From: an uncultured Clostridia bacterium
Lineage (GTDB): Bacteria > Bacillota > Clostridia > Lachnospirales > Anaerotignaceae
Direction: 5' to 3'
NCBI GenBank assembly: GCA_945868505.1
Contig: CAMBLO010000005.1
Coordinates: 1-64,000 of the forward strand
Length of the DNA: 64,000 nt
Shown: positions 41,176-50,010 of the stretch, piece after piece
How the letters are laid out: every line of letters starts with the position of its first letter
Numbering within the stretch: the stretch's first letter is position 1
Notes under the pieces: generated by a model
What the model was told of the DNA's origin: nothing
Database searches by the model: none
What the model saw: only the letters and a program-made list of their open reading frames with translations
Translations under genes and position numbers: made by a program

Positions 41176-42303
41176 ATGTTTCGGATTGAACTACTGGTAT
41201 ATTTTTATATCATCATTTGTATCAGTATGATTTTTTTCAATGTGTTTCTGATCCTACATTATCGGCGACGGGAACAGAAGCAGGAGACCCGCAGCCGGAA
41301 GCTTTTGCACTTGGTGCAGGAACAGGCGGCTCGTATGGAACAGACAGGAGGAACGCTGCCGGAAAAAGAATGGGAGCGTCTGGCGAAAAAGCTGTATCGG
41401 GCGGAAAAGTTGCTGACCTTTGACCGGACACTGACAGACCTGCAGCAGAACCAACCCCAACGAGCAGAGGTTTATATTGGCGGTCTTCTGCCCCTGTTTC
41501 GGCAGCTTTGCTGGCGTTACCGCAGGAAAGAACCCATCCAGCGGGCCTATCTGGCCTATCTCATGGGGCGGTATGCCATCGTCGAGCAGGAAAAACGGGG
41601 TGGATTGCTCCATCAGTTTTTAAAGGAGCTGCTCTTTTCTAATAACCTCTATTGCAGGGAAAATGCTTTGAGAGCTTATTATGGCACCAAGGATGGGAAA
41701 GCAGTGCTGGAAGCAATTCGTATTTTGGACAAAAATCAGTTTTTCCACCATGGAAAGCTGCTGACCGAGGGCTTGATGAGCTTTCAGGGAGACCATTCTC
41801 AGTTGATCGAAATGCTTTGGGCGGAGTTGGATGCCTTTCGGGTGGAAAATCAGGTAGCAATCTTGAACTATATCCGCTTTCGCAAGGGCGGCTATGAGGC
41901 CCGGATGCTGGCTCTTTTGCAGGATGAAAAGAAGGATCCGGAGCTGCATTTTGCTGCCATTCGCTATTTGGGGAAATACCCTTATCCCCCGGCACTGGAT
42001 ACGCTGCTGCGGCTGGCAAGGGACAGGGACGAGGCCCGATGGAATTATGCCGCCATCAGTGCCACCTCTCTGGCTTCCTATCCCGGGGAACAGACGGTGG
42101 AAGTGCTGAAGCGTGCCCTCCATCATAGGAACTGGTATGTCCGTTATAATGCGGCAGTTTCTCTGGAAGCTATGCACCTGAGTTATGTGGATATGGCGGA
42201 TATCCTGACAGGAGAGGACCGCTATGCCAGAGAAATGCTGGAATACCGCATGGAGGAACGGGCACAGAAGGAACGGGAGGAGGCGGTACGATGCCAGACT
42301 TGA
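41176..42303 (+). CDS. membrane-anchored HEAT-repeat protein
   Basis: One N-terminal membrane helix (LVYFYIIICISMIFFNVFLI) precedes a basic coiled segment and a series of HEAT-like helical repeats (about 150-350; YCRENALRAYYGTKDGKAVL, ELHFAAIRYLGKYPYPPALD, WYVRYNAAVSLEAMHLSYVD). HEAT repeats usually form protein-binding scaffolds, so it may assemble the synthase complex on the cytoplasmic face. It overlaps the GT2 gene by 13 bp, implying coupled translation. 375 residues. Confidence 0.75.
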   Translation: MFRIELLVYFYIIICISMIFFNVFLILHYRRREQKQETRSRKLLHLVQEQAARMEQTGGTLPEKEWERLAKKLYRAEKLLTFDRTLTDLQQNQPQRAEVYIGGLLPLFRQLCWRYRRKEPIQRAYLAYLMGRYAIVEQEKRGGLLHQFLKELLFSNNLYCRENALRAYYGTKDGKAVLEAIRILDKNQFFHHGKLLTEGLMSFQGDHSQLIEMLWAELDAFRVENQVAILNYIRFRKGGYEARMLALLQDEKKDPELHFAAIRYLGKYPYPPALDTLLRLARDRDEARWNYAAISATSLASYPGEQTVEVLKRALHHRNWYVRYNAAVSLEAMHLSYVDMADILTGEDRYAREMLEYRMEERAQKEREEAVRCQT

Positions 42304-43715
42304 CACAATATATGGACCTTATCAAAATGATCTATCGAGGCATTGGCGTCTTTTATGTTCTGTATCTTCTGGGATATTCCACCTTTTTGTTCCTTTCCGT
42401 GGTGGTGGGTTCTTCGGAGCTGTATCACCGCAGGCGGCAGGAACGGCTGAAAAATGACCTGACACAGGATTATTTCATTCCCATCAGCATCATCGTCCCT
42501 GCCTATAATGAGGAGGTCACCGTAGAACAGACGGTGCGTTCCCTGTTGACGCTGGAATATCCTCTTTATGAAATCATTGTGGTAAATGATGGCTCTAAGG
42601 ATGCCACGGCACAGGTGGTCATCGATGCCTTCGACCTGAAGGCTATCCATCGTCCGGTACAGCGGCAGCTCAAATGCAAACCCATGAAAAGTATTTATCA
42701 AAGCAATGCCCATAAGGTGCCCATTACCCTTGTAAATAAACAAAACGGCGGCAAGGCGGATAGCCTGAATATGGGCATCAATGCTTCTCGTTATCCGTAT
42801 TTTATCTGTATGGATGCCGATTCTGTTCTGCAGTATGATTCCCTGAGCCTCATCGTCCGTCCTGTGCTGGAGGATGAACGGGTGGTTGCCGTGGGCGGTG
42901 CCATTCGTCCTGCCAATGGGGTGCATCTGGAGCAGGGGCGGGTGGTGCAGTATCACATGCCCAAAAAGCCATTGGTGGGGATGCAGGTTTTGGAATATGA
43001 CCGTTCCTTTTTGGCATCCCGTATCCTGTTTGATAAATTCAACGGAAATATCATCATTTCCGGTGCCTTCGGGCTGTTTCGGAAGGATATGGTCATTGCC
43101 GCCGGGGGCTATGATGCCTCCACTATGGGGGAGGATATGGAGCTGGCGGTCAAGCTGCACGTTTTTTGCCGGACAAACCTGATTCCTTACAGTATCCGCT
43201 ATGCGCCCGATGCCGTTTGCTGGAGTCAGGCGCCGGAATCCTTGAAGGATTTGAAAAACCAGCGGCGCCGCTGGCATATCGGGCTGATGCAGTGTATGGC
43301 GAAGCATAACGCTATTTTTGCCAACCCCCGCTATGGCTTGGTCAGTTTTATTTCCTATTTTTACTTTTTGCTGTATGAGCTGTTTTCCCCTGCCATCGAG
43401 TGCTTTGGTATCCTGACGGTGTTGATGGCTTGGGCATTGCAGCTTTTGAATGTGCCGTTTATGATTTTGTTTTTCCTGATCTATGGGGCCTTTGGTATGA
43501 TTTTGACGCTGACGGCGTTTTTTGCCCGTACCCAGACGCTGAATCAGCGGCTTACGCCCATGGACGTGGCGCGGGCGGTGCTGCTTTGCCTGTTTGAAGT
43601 GGTAGCGCTGCGGTTTGCCATTGCCTTTGTGCGGGCGAAGGCGTTGTTTACCTATTGGAAAAAGAAGCCTCAAAGCTGGGGGAGAATCGAACGGAAAAAA
43701 ATGGATGTCAAATAA
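42291..43715 (+). CDS. processive GT2 polysaccharide synthase
   Basis: The 474-residue glycosyltransferase has an N-terminal membrane helix, a GT-A domain with ISIIVPAYNEEVTVEQTVRS, IVVNDGSKD, DxD at MDADS (175-177), GED (280-282) and the processivity motif QRRRW (324-328), then three or four C-terminal helices. These features define BcsA/PgaC/hyaluronan-synthase-like enzymes that polymerise and export a beta-linked polymer. No PilZ domain is present, so c-di-GMP control here acts through the riboswitch rather than directly. Product sugar cannot be told from sequence. Confidence 0.9.
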   Translation: MPDLTQYMDLIKMIYRGIGVFYVLYLLGYSTFLFLSVVVGSSELYHRRRQERLKNDLTQDYFIPISIIVPAYNEEVTVEQTVRSLLTLEYPLYEIIVVNDGSKDATAQVVIDAFDLKAIHRPVQRQLKCKPMKSIYQSNAHKVPITLVNKQNGGKADSLNMGINASRYPYFICMDADSVLQYDSLSLIVRPVLEDERVVAVGGAIRPANGVHLEQGRVVQYHMPKKPLVGMQVLEYDRSFLASRILFDKFNGNIIISGAFGLFRKDMVIAAGGYDASTMGEDMELAVKLHVFCRTNLIPYSIRYAPDAVCWSQAPESLKDLKNQRRRWHIGLMQCMAKHNAIFANPRYGLVSFISYFYFLLYELFSPAIECFGILTVLMAWALQLLNVPFMILFFLIYGAFGMILTLTAFFARTQTLNQRLTPMDVARAVLLCLFEVVALRFAIAFVRAKALFTYWKKKPQSWGRIERKKMDVK

Positions 43716-43733
43716 GGAAGGGGAGAAAAGCCC

Positions 43734-45317
43734 ATGAAGAAAAACGGAGGAAAGAGGAAAAAAAGTTCGGCGATGCTTTTGGCGCTGCTGTCTGTTTTGC
43801 TCCCCACGACGGCGTTGGCGTGGGAGCTGCCTCAGTCTGGGCAGGTAACATTTTCCCGCCTGACGGAGCAGATGGCACTTTACGGTCTTCCGGTTTCTGA
43901 AAACTGGTTTTGGGCGGCCTTGGGGGCTGCGGGAACGGCAGTCGTGCTGTTGCCTGTGTTTTTGTTCCTGCAGCAACGTAAGTGGAAGAAAAAAGAAGAA
44001 AAAAATCGGATGCATGATTTTGTGACCGATTTGGGCAATGAGAAATATTTTGCGAAGGCTTTTGCAGATATTCACGAAAAATGCCGGGTATTATATTGCG
44101 TGGTGTTGTTTCAGGTGGATCTGGAACGTTTGCATCGTTTTTTGGGACAGGAAGGAGCGAGAGAGGCTCTGCAGAAAATTGCTGCGCTTTTGCAGGAGCA
44201 AAAGGGAGAGGAAGATTCTCTGGCCCGCTGTGGGGATGCCAGTTTTGCAGTACTGCGCCAGGCTTTTTCAAAACAGGATCTGGAGCCGTGGCTGAATGAG
44301 GTGTTCACCCGCCTTCGTACACTGGATCAGGAATCCATCGGCGGACAAAGCCTGCATATCCACGCCGGTATCTATTTCCTTTCTGGGGAGGATGAAGATG
44401 CCGAGGCTGCACTGTTTCATGCAGAGCAGGGGTGCTGGCTGGCGGAAGATCAGGGCGTGGATTATGCCGAGTCCGAAACAAAGGTTTTGTGGGAATCTCA
44501 GAGGCTGCGCCAAAACCTGATGGAAACGGAAGAAGCCATTGAAAAGGAGGAGATGAAGCTGTTCCTGCAGCCCTTGGCAGATGCAAGAAGCGGCGACATC
44601 ATCGGGGCAGAAGCCCTCACTCGCTGGCAGCATCCGGAGCTAGGGCTTTTGGGGCCTGCCCAGTTTGTGGATATGATGGAGCGGGAAGGCACCATTTCCA
44701 AACTGGATTATTATGTTTTGCGGAAGGTTTGTGAACTGCTGGAGGATCTGCAGCGAGAGGACAAGGAACAAATTTTCATTACCTGTAATTTTTCCGCGTT
44801 CACCATAGATTCTCCCGAACTGGCAGAACGCTTTGAGGAAATTCTGGAGGGCTATACTTTTACCCGAAAAAATCTGGTGGTGGAAGTGACGGAGGGTGTA
44901 CTTTCCCAAAATCCCCGCCAGAGACAGAAGAATTTGGAAAGTCTGCGGGAGATGGGGCTTTCTGTGGCGCTGGATGATTTCGGCAGCGGCTATACCTCCT
45001 TCCGCGACTTGTCCACCCATTCCTATGATTATGTGAAATTAGACCGCAGCTTGCTGTTGGATGCGGTGCAGCCCTTCGGGAAGGTGGTTTTGGAGGAACT
45101 GATTCGGTTTAGCCATGCGCTGGAGCTGTATGTGCTGTGCGAAGGGGTGGAGACGGAGGAGCAGGTGGAACTGCTGCGAAATATGGATTGTGATATTTTG
45201 CAGGGCTTCTATTTTTGCCGCCCCATTCCGGCGGAGGAGGGGAAAAAGCTGTTCCCTCAATCGAAAAAGAATGCCACGATTCGCTTTCCCGGCAGCCTTT
45301 CTGTAAATGGCAGTTGA
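43734..45317 (+). CDS. membrane GGDEF(degenerate)-EAL c-di-GMP phosphodiesterase
   Basis: A signal or anchor segment and a second helix (WAALGAAGTAVVLLPVFLFL) precede a GGDEF-like domain whose site reads RCGDASF (165-171), so cyclase activity is unlikely. The EAL domain keeps the catalytic set: EALTRW (293-298), CNFSAF, EVTEGVL, LDDFGSGY (D414-D415), VKLDRS, CEGVETEEQ and QGFYFCRP. It should hydrolyse c-di-GMP. As the last gene of an operon switched on by c-di-GMP it can provide negative feedback. 527 residues; start GAAGGGGAG. Confidence 0.9.
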   Translation: MKKNGGKRKKSSAMLLALLSVLLPTTALAWELPQSGQVTFSRLTEQMALYGLPVSENWFWAALGAAGTAVVLLPVFLFLQQRKWKKKEEKNRMHDFVTDLGNEKYFAKAFADIHEKCRVLYCVVLFQVDLERLHRFLGQEGAREALQKIAALLQEQKGEEDSLARCGDASFAVLRQAFSKQDLEPWLNEVFTRLRTLDQESIGGQSLHIHAGIYFLSGEDEDAEAALFHAEQGCWLAEDQGVDYAESETKVLWESQRLRQNLMETEEAIEKEEMKLFLQPLADARSGDIIGAEALTRWQHPELGLLGPAQFVDMMEREGTISKLDYYVLRKVCELLEDLQREDKEQIFITCNFSAFTIDSPELAERFEEILEGYTFTRKNLVVEVTEGVLSQNPRQRQKNLESLREMGLSVALDDFGSGYTSFRDLSTHSYDYVKLDRSLLLDAVQPFGKVVLEELIRFSHALELYVLCEGVETEEQVELLRNMDCDILQGFYFCRPIPAEEGKKLFPQSKKNATIRFPGSLSVNGS

Positions 45318-45337
45318 TAGTTACATATTGTAATACA

Positions 45338-45390
45338 AAAACACCTTCGGATTGTAGAATGGATACAGTCCGAAGGTGTTTTTTGTATGC
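45338..45390 (+). terminator. operon terminator
   Basis: AACACCTTCGGA and TCCGAAGGTGTT form a perfect stem around a 17-base loop, followed by TTTT. It ends the polysaccharide operon. Confidence 0.9.
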
Positions 45391-45398
45391 TATGCAAT

Positions 45399-45923
45399 TT
45401 AGTATCTTCGATTGACATATTCGTCAATAACAGATTTCTTACTTTCCTCCTGAAACACTCCTTCCTCCCGCAGATATTTCAAAATCAGAGGGCTGGTGGA
45501 GTGGAGGATGATATTTTCTTCTTTTATGATGATTTCAAAAAGCTTTCCCTTTAAATATTTGCTCCGCACCTTTACGAAATATGCCTCTACGCCCTTAAAA
45601 TCCAGCATCCTAAGGGCAGTCAGGGTGGCTCTATCCTTTTTGCTGTAATAATAATTGCTTTTTTCCAGATAATCCTGTTTCAGCTCATAGTCCATATCTC
45701 TGGTGGTGCTGATGGTCTTATTTTCCTTTGCCAGTGCGTTATAATACTGATAATTGAACAGGGCTTTTTCCACCGTATCCATGTTGCGGAAAGGGCCAAT
45801 ATCCCCATAGACCACCGCCTCGTAATTTTTCTGGAGATATTCCCGCTTGGTCATATCGCCCTTGGCATATTGGTCGATCAGGCTTTGTCTGTATTTGAAA
45901 TATTTCTGAATGGCATTCATCAT
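45399..45923 (-). CDS. conserved hypothetical protein, helical
   Basis: The ~174-residue protein starts MMNAIQKYFKYRQSLIDQYA and has a charged, Tyr-rich helical middle (YQYYNALAKENKTISTTRDM, YLEKSNYYYSKKDRATLTAL). No catalytic motif or known domain is recognised. Two ATGs (45923 and 45920) follow AGAGG; the track's TTG is six bases earlier. It is divergent from the next gene. Confidence 0.6.
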   Translation of the reverse strand: MMNAIQKYFKYRQSLIDQYAKGDMTKREYLQKNYEAVVYGDIGPFRNMDTVEKALFNYQYYNALAKENKTISTTRDMDYELKQDYLEKSNYYYSKKDRATLTALRMLDFKGVEAYFVKVRSKYLKGKLFEIIIKEENIILHSTSPLILKYLREEGVFQEESKKSVIDEYVNRRY

Positions 45924-46011
45924 AAGCAACCTCTTTCCATCCTTTCCCGCTAGGCATGGCCGCTTTTGCCCTGTTACAATGGGGGAAAGGCGCGCGAAGG
46001 GGGAGAATGAT

Positions 46012-46431
46012 ATGCGGACTTTTTTGGAGTATTATCAGCGGAAAATACAGCCGCAGATAGAAACCATAGATATTTTTTTGAAAACGGAAGACCCGCCCTA
46101 CAACATAGATGCAGTGGCGGAGGTATTGGAGCTTTCTTCTCAGGGGATGGAACAGCTTCTGGCGGAGGAGAAGGTTTCTCTCATTACCAAAGGTGTTTTT
46201 TTCCGCCTGATGCAAAGGGGGACATCGCCCCTCTGCGGTATGTTTCGCAGAGCCATGGCCTGCAACTTGCCAGAATGCTACACACCGGAGGAGGTGGCGT
46301 ATATTTTCGACCTGCCTTTGGCTGATGTGGCACAGGCGACGGAAAAAGCGGGGGTGACATCCTATACGGATGAAACACTGCCCCAGCTTTTTTCACAGAT
46401 TCTTATCTGCGAAAAACGATATCAGCGGTAA
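46012..46431 (+). CDS. hypothetical protein with helix-turn-helix-like segments
   Basis: The 139-residue protein has two helical segments resembling DNA-recognition helices (YNIDAVAEVLELSSQGMEQL and TPEEVAYIFDLPLADVAQAT). It may be a small regulator, but no family is recognised. ATG 46012 follows GGGGGAG; the track starts 34 codons upstream through the divergent spacer. Its 3' end overlaps the convergent DJ-1 gene by 29 bp. Confidence 0.6.
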   Translation: MRTFLEYYQRKIQPQIETIDIFLKTEDPPYNIDAVAEVLELSSQGMEQLLAEEKVSLITKGVFFRLMQRGTSPLCGMFRRAMACNLPECYTPEEVAYIFDLPLADVAQATEKAGVTSYTDETLPQLFSQILICEKRYQR

Positions 46432-46951
46432 GGGCTTCGGCTGTTTTTGCATCGGTCAAAAGCTCTGCCAGCTTCAGGGCAAAGGGGATGGCTGTGCCGG
46501 GGCCGCGGGAGGTGACCACATTGCCGCTGACGCAAACTTCATCGGTCACAGGCTCTGCACCGATGAGGTGTTCCTCCATGCCGGGGTAGATGGTGGCATG
46601 TCTGCCCATGACGATGCCCAAGCCACCCAATACCATAGGGGCTGCACAGATGGCACAGACCCATTTGCGGGCTTCATACTGGGCCAGCAGCAGCTCTGCC
46701 AAGCCTTGATGGGCCTGCAGATTCAATGTGCCGGGCATACCGCCGGGCAGCACCAGTGCATCAGCGTCTGTATCAATTTCTTCGAACAGCAGGTCAGCTT
46801 GATAGGTGATGCCGTGGGCCCCTGTGACAGCCTTGCTGCCTGTGATGGATACAAATTTGGCATCCACGCCCACCCGGCGCAGCAGGTCAACGGGGGTTAC
46901 GGCTTCCATTTCTTCAAAGCCTTCTGCAAGGAATACATATACTTTTTTCAT
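46403..46951 (-). CDS. DJ-1/PfpI family protein
   Basis: The 182-residue protein begins KKVYVFLAEGFEEMEAVTPV and contains the nucleophile-elbow sequence VCAICAAPMVLGGLG with the conserved cysteine, plus ALVLPGGMPGTLNL. DJ-1-type proteins act as glyoxalase/deglycase-like or stress proteins. ATG 46951 has GGAGGGATT upstream; the track adds about 80 codons of untranslated DNA. Confidence 0.9.
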   Translation of the reverse strand: MKKVYVFLAEGFEEMEAVTPVDLLRRVGVDAKFVSITGSKAVTGAHGITYQADLLFEEIDTDADALVLPGGMPGTLNLQAHQGLAELLLAQYEARKWVCAICAAPMVLGGLGIVMGRHATIYPGMEEHLIGAEPVTDEVCVSGNVVTSRGPGTAIPFALKLAELLTDAKTAEALTADIVFRR

Positions 46952-47113
46952 GGGTGAATCCCTCCTATTTTTCTTAGTTTGTCCTGTTTTTCTTATTGTA
47001 TCTGAAAAGCTGCCCTTTTTCAAGGAAGGAGAACAGGGGAATTTTGCAGACTTGCAGGATACGGACGAAAATGATATGCTTATTGGAATGAAATAGATGA
47101 AAGGGGGAGAAAA

Positions 47114-48232
47114 ATGGTAAGGGGAATAGATACGATAAAAAGAGTACTGCTCCGCGGGGGACTTTCGGAAGAAGATTTTCGTCAGATTCAAAGAAGTGCA
47201 GAGGAGAGCAATCGGAATAATCTGATTGTTTTTTCAGCTTTTGCTGCAGTATTTTTGGCGGGTGTGTTTTTGCTGTCCTGTTTGCTTGAGGATATCGTGG
47301 CATCCAAAGAGATTTTTGGTTTTTTCATGCTGATTATGCTGCTGGTGTTTGCCGTTGCACGTTTTTGTACCTTTCGGCAGCCTTGGTTTCTTCTTTGCAA
47401 TGTTTATATTTTTATCGGCTGTTTGTTTGCCTTTGGCATTGTTCTTGGAACGGTAGGAAGCCCGAATCAGCTGAGTGTAACCTTTATCGCTCTGCTATTT
47501 ACGATTCCTCTGCTGTTTACAGACCGCCCCATCCGCATGATTGGTATGATTTATCTTTCTGTGCTGGCATTTTCGCTGGCGGCCTGCCGAACAAAGCAGC
47601 CGGAGGTGCTTTGGGTGGATATCATTGATGCCATAATTTTTGGCACCATCAGCACTATTACCAGCAGCTATATGATGTGGGTGAAATATCAGAAGAATTT
47701 GTATGAATGGAAGGCGATTTTTCTTAGCAAGACAGACCTGCTGACAGGACTGCGGAATCGAAATGCCTATGAGCAGAGCCTGATGGGATATCCTGCATTG
47801 TGCCGCAAGGAGTTATACTGTATTTATGTTGATGTAAACGGACTCCATGAGCTGAACAATACCAAGGGGCATCAGGCGGGGGATGAAATGCTGCAATATA
47901 TTGCTAAAAGCCTTTTGGCAGAATTTGGAGAGGAAAATACCTACCGTATTGGCGGGGATGAATTTGTAGTCTTTGCCGTGGACTGGAGGTCTGCTGCCCT
48001 AGAGAAAACCATAAAGGGCGTGGTTCAGCGAGTGGAGAAGGCGGGATATCATATCGCCATAGGGATAGAGACGCAGGCTGCTCCTGACATTTCTATGGAT
48101 AGGCTGATAAAAAATGCGGAGAAGAAGATGTACGAGGCGAAATATCGGTATTATCAGGAGAATGGCACGGAACGGTGCATTTCTGCCCATCTTGGGGCGG
48201 AAGAACCGAGGGAGGAAGCATATGGAAATTGA
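47114..48232 (+). CDS. diguanylate cyclase with membrane sensor
   Basis: Six predicted membrane helices (about 38-190) precede a GGDEF domain: SKTDLLTGLRNRNAYEQ, YVDVNGLHELNNTKGHQAGD and the intact active site YRIGGDEFVVFAV (GGDEF at 280-284). It should make c-di-GMP from GTP in response to an unknown membrane signal. No RxxD inhibitory site is seen. It lies 1.8 kb from the c-di-GMP-controlled polysaccharide operon and is the only obvious cyclase in the window. It overlaps the CYTH gene by 11 bp. Confidence 0.92.
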   Translation: MVRGIDTIKRVLLRGGLSEEDFRQIQRSAEESNRNNLIVFSAFAAVFLAGVFLLSCLLEDIVASKEIFGFFMLIMLLVFAVARFCTFRQPWFLLCNVYIFIGCLFAFGIVLGTVGSPNQLSVTFIALLFTIPLLFTDRPIRMIGMIYLSVLAFSLAACRTKQPEVLWVDIIDAIIFGTISTITSSYMMWVKYQKNLYEWKAIFLSKTDLLTGLRNRNAYEQSLMGYPALCRKELYCIYVDVNGLHELNNTKGHQAGDEMLQYIAKSLLAEFGEENTYRIGGDEFVVFAVDWRSAALEKTIKGVVQRVEKAGYHIAIGIETQAAPDISMDRLIKNAEKKMYEAKYRYYQENGTERCISAHLGAEEPREEAYGN

Positions 48233-48689
48233 ACGGAAATTTTTAACGAAGTACATCCCCTTTGATATCACGGCATACCCCTGCCTGCAAATTTCTCAAG
48301 CGTATATTTCCTTTTCCCCCACTATCCGTATCCGCCAAAGCAATGAGGATTATATCCTGACGGTCAAGGGAAAGGGCCACTTGGCGAGGGAGGAATTTGA
48401 ACTACCCCTAAGCAAGGAGGACTACGACAGGCTTTTTCAGAAAACAGAAGGCACACCTGTCATCAAAAAACGGTATCTCGTCCCTTTGGAGGGCGGCTTG
48501 ACGGCGGAAGTGGATATTTACGAAGGAGAACTGGCAGGACTGATGACCACGGAGGTGGAATTTCCCTCTTTGGAGGCGGCGGAAGGATTTGCTGCCCCTC
48601 AATGGTTCGGCAAGGACGTTAGCGAGGAAAAAGCATACAAAAATACATCCCTTTCCTTATACGGAAAACCCAAGGAACCTCTGGATTGA
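48222..48689 (+). CDS. CYTH-domain triphosphate-tunnel protein
   Basis: The 155-residue protein begins MEIERKFLTKYIP (ExExK motif) and has TIRIRQSNEDYILTVKGKG, ELPLSKEDYDRLF, KRYLVPLEGGLTAEVDIYEG and TTEVEFPS, the alternating charged strands of a CYTH tunnel. Such enzymes hydrolyse inorganic triphosphate or similar substrates. Translation is coupled to the diguanylate cyclase gene. The track's earlier start lies inside that gene. Confidence 0.88.
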   Translation: MEIERKFLTKYIPFDITAYPCLQISQAYISFSPTIRIRQSNEDYILTVKGKGHLAREEFELPLSKEDYDRLFQKTEGTPVIKKRYLVPLEGGLTAEVDIYEGELAGLMTTEVEFPSLEAAEGFAAPQWFGKDVSEEKAYKNTSLSLYGKPKEPLD

Positions 48690-48770
48690 GGTTCTTTTTT
48701 TCGTTTGCCCCTCATACCCTGTAACAGTGATGCTATGGAAAAAAGACAAGCAGAGCGGAGGAGGAAGGGT

Positions 48771-49940
48771 ATGTATAACAGACGATATGATAAGGTATTC
48801 CTGATGCTGCGGCAGGAGGTGGCGGGCTATGCCCTTGGTAAGCGTCCCCCTTGGGGCAGTTGTGTCATGGAATTGAAAAATGGCAAGGGCAAGCTGCATC
48901 TGACGGTACAGGGGTTGAAGCCCTTGGACCGTGGCTATGCCGTTTATGTCATGGCGGGGGAGGAAAGCATTTACTGCGGAGAACTGCGCCCCGACAGCAG
49001 AGAAGGCCGCGGAGAACTGAAATGGGAATTCCAGCCCGATGCTGTGGGCCAAGGAAAAACAGCCGAGGATTTTCATACAGTTCTGATTCTGGCGGAGGAT
49101 GGTAAGGGCGGCGTTTCCGCCCCCTTGACGGCTTATTTTGGAGAAAAGAAGAACTGGAAGAAGGATTTCAAGGCAAGAGAAAAAACACTGCAGCCTGTGG
49201 CAGAGAAAATCAATATGTCGACGGCGGAAGAAGAAATCAAGATTCAGGCGGCGGAGGCGGCGGTTTTGACGCCCCCTGTGGTGGAAATGATACCGTTTGT
49301 TGCTGAACAGCGAAAAGAGGGGGCGGAACAGCCCAAAGGACCTAACGGCAAGGACACCAATGCTAAAGTGGCGGAAACCCAAAAGACCAGTTATCACGGC
49401 AGCTTTCAGGGGCTTTTGGCAAAATTCCGACAGGAACTGGAAAATCTGGAGGAAACGGGTATTTTGACCCCGCAGGAAACGGAAAATATCCGCAATCTGG
49501 GAGCGAAGCCTGCTCCCATCCCTCTGGAAAAAAAAGAACAGGCATCATCGGAAGAAACGCCAAACGAAATGGAAAAAACAGCAGAGCCAGAGGCACAGCC
49601 CTTGTTGGAAACTGTGGAACAGCAGGAAAGCTTTTTCGCCAAAAATCGGGAATTGGAGCCCTTCGGGGATGGGGAACAGTGGAAGTGCCTTTCCTTGGAG
49701 GAACTGACGGTATTATCCCAGATTCCCCTGAAATGGCAGCGGGAGTTTTTCTTTCTCCTGCCCTATCGCCGCTATCATCATCTGATTTTGCAGGAGAAGG
49801 AAGATGGTATCTGGCTGGGGCTGCCGGGCTTTTATGATGCTAAGGATGAAGCCGATGCCAAGTCCTTTGGCTTTGGGGAATTCCGTCGGGTGGATGATGA
49901 ATGGGGCTACTGGATGGCATTTTTACGGCGGGAAGGTTGA
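48771..49940 (+). CDS. two-domain hypothetical protein with variable linker
   Basis: The N-terminus (about 1-125) is a beta-rich domain: YDKVFLMLRQEVAGYALGKR, GSCVMELKNGKGKLHLTVQG and EDFHTVLILAEDGKGGVSAP. A long acidic, low-complexity linker follows, then a C-terminal domain (about 305-389) with PLKWQREFFFLLPYRRYHHL and GIWLGLPGFYDAKDEADAKS. This layout recurs in Lachnospiraceae proteins of unknown role; I recognise no enzyme motif. ATG 48771 has GGAGGAAGGG; the track begins 22 codons early. Confidence 0.65.
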   Translation: MYNRRYDKVFLMLRQEVAGYALGKRPPWGSCVMELKNGKGKLHLTVQGLKPLDRGYAVYVMAGEESIYCGELRPDSREGRGELKWEFQPDAVGQGKTAEDFHTVLILAEDGKGGVSAPLTAYFGEKKNWKKDFKAREKTLQPVAEKINMSTAEEEIKIQAAEAAVLTPPVVEMIPFVAEQRKEGAEQPKGPNGKDTNAKVAETQKTSYHGSFQGLLAKFRQELENLEETGILTPQETENIRNLGAKPAPIPLEKKEQASSEETPNEMEKTAEPEAQPLLETVEQQESFFAKNRELEPFGDGEQWKCLSLEELTVLSQIPLKWQREFFFLLPYRRYHHLILQEKEDGIWLGLPGFYDAKDEADAKSFGFGEFRRVDDEWGYWMAFLRREG

Positions 49941-50010
49941 AAAAAGGGGGATTTCCATGTATACTCTATTGTGATATTTTCGAAATTTCAAACATTAAAG
50001 GAGTATATAT

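Noticed and set aside
42222-44075. 617-codon minus-strand ORF
   Set aside because: Antisense shadow of the GT2 synthase and EAL genes, with low-complexity H/Q/R composition.
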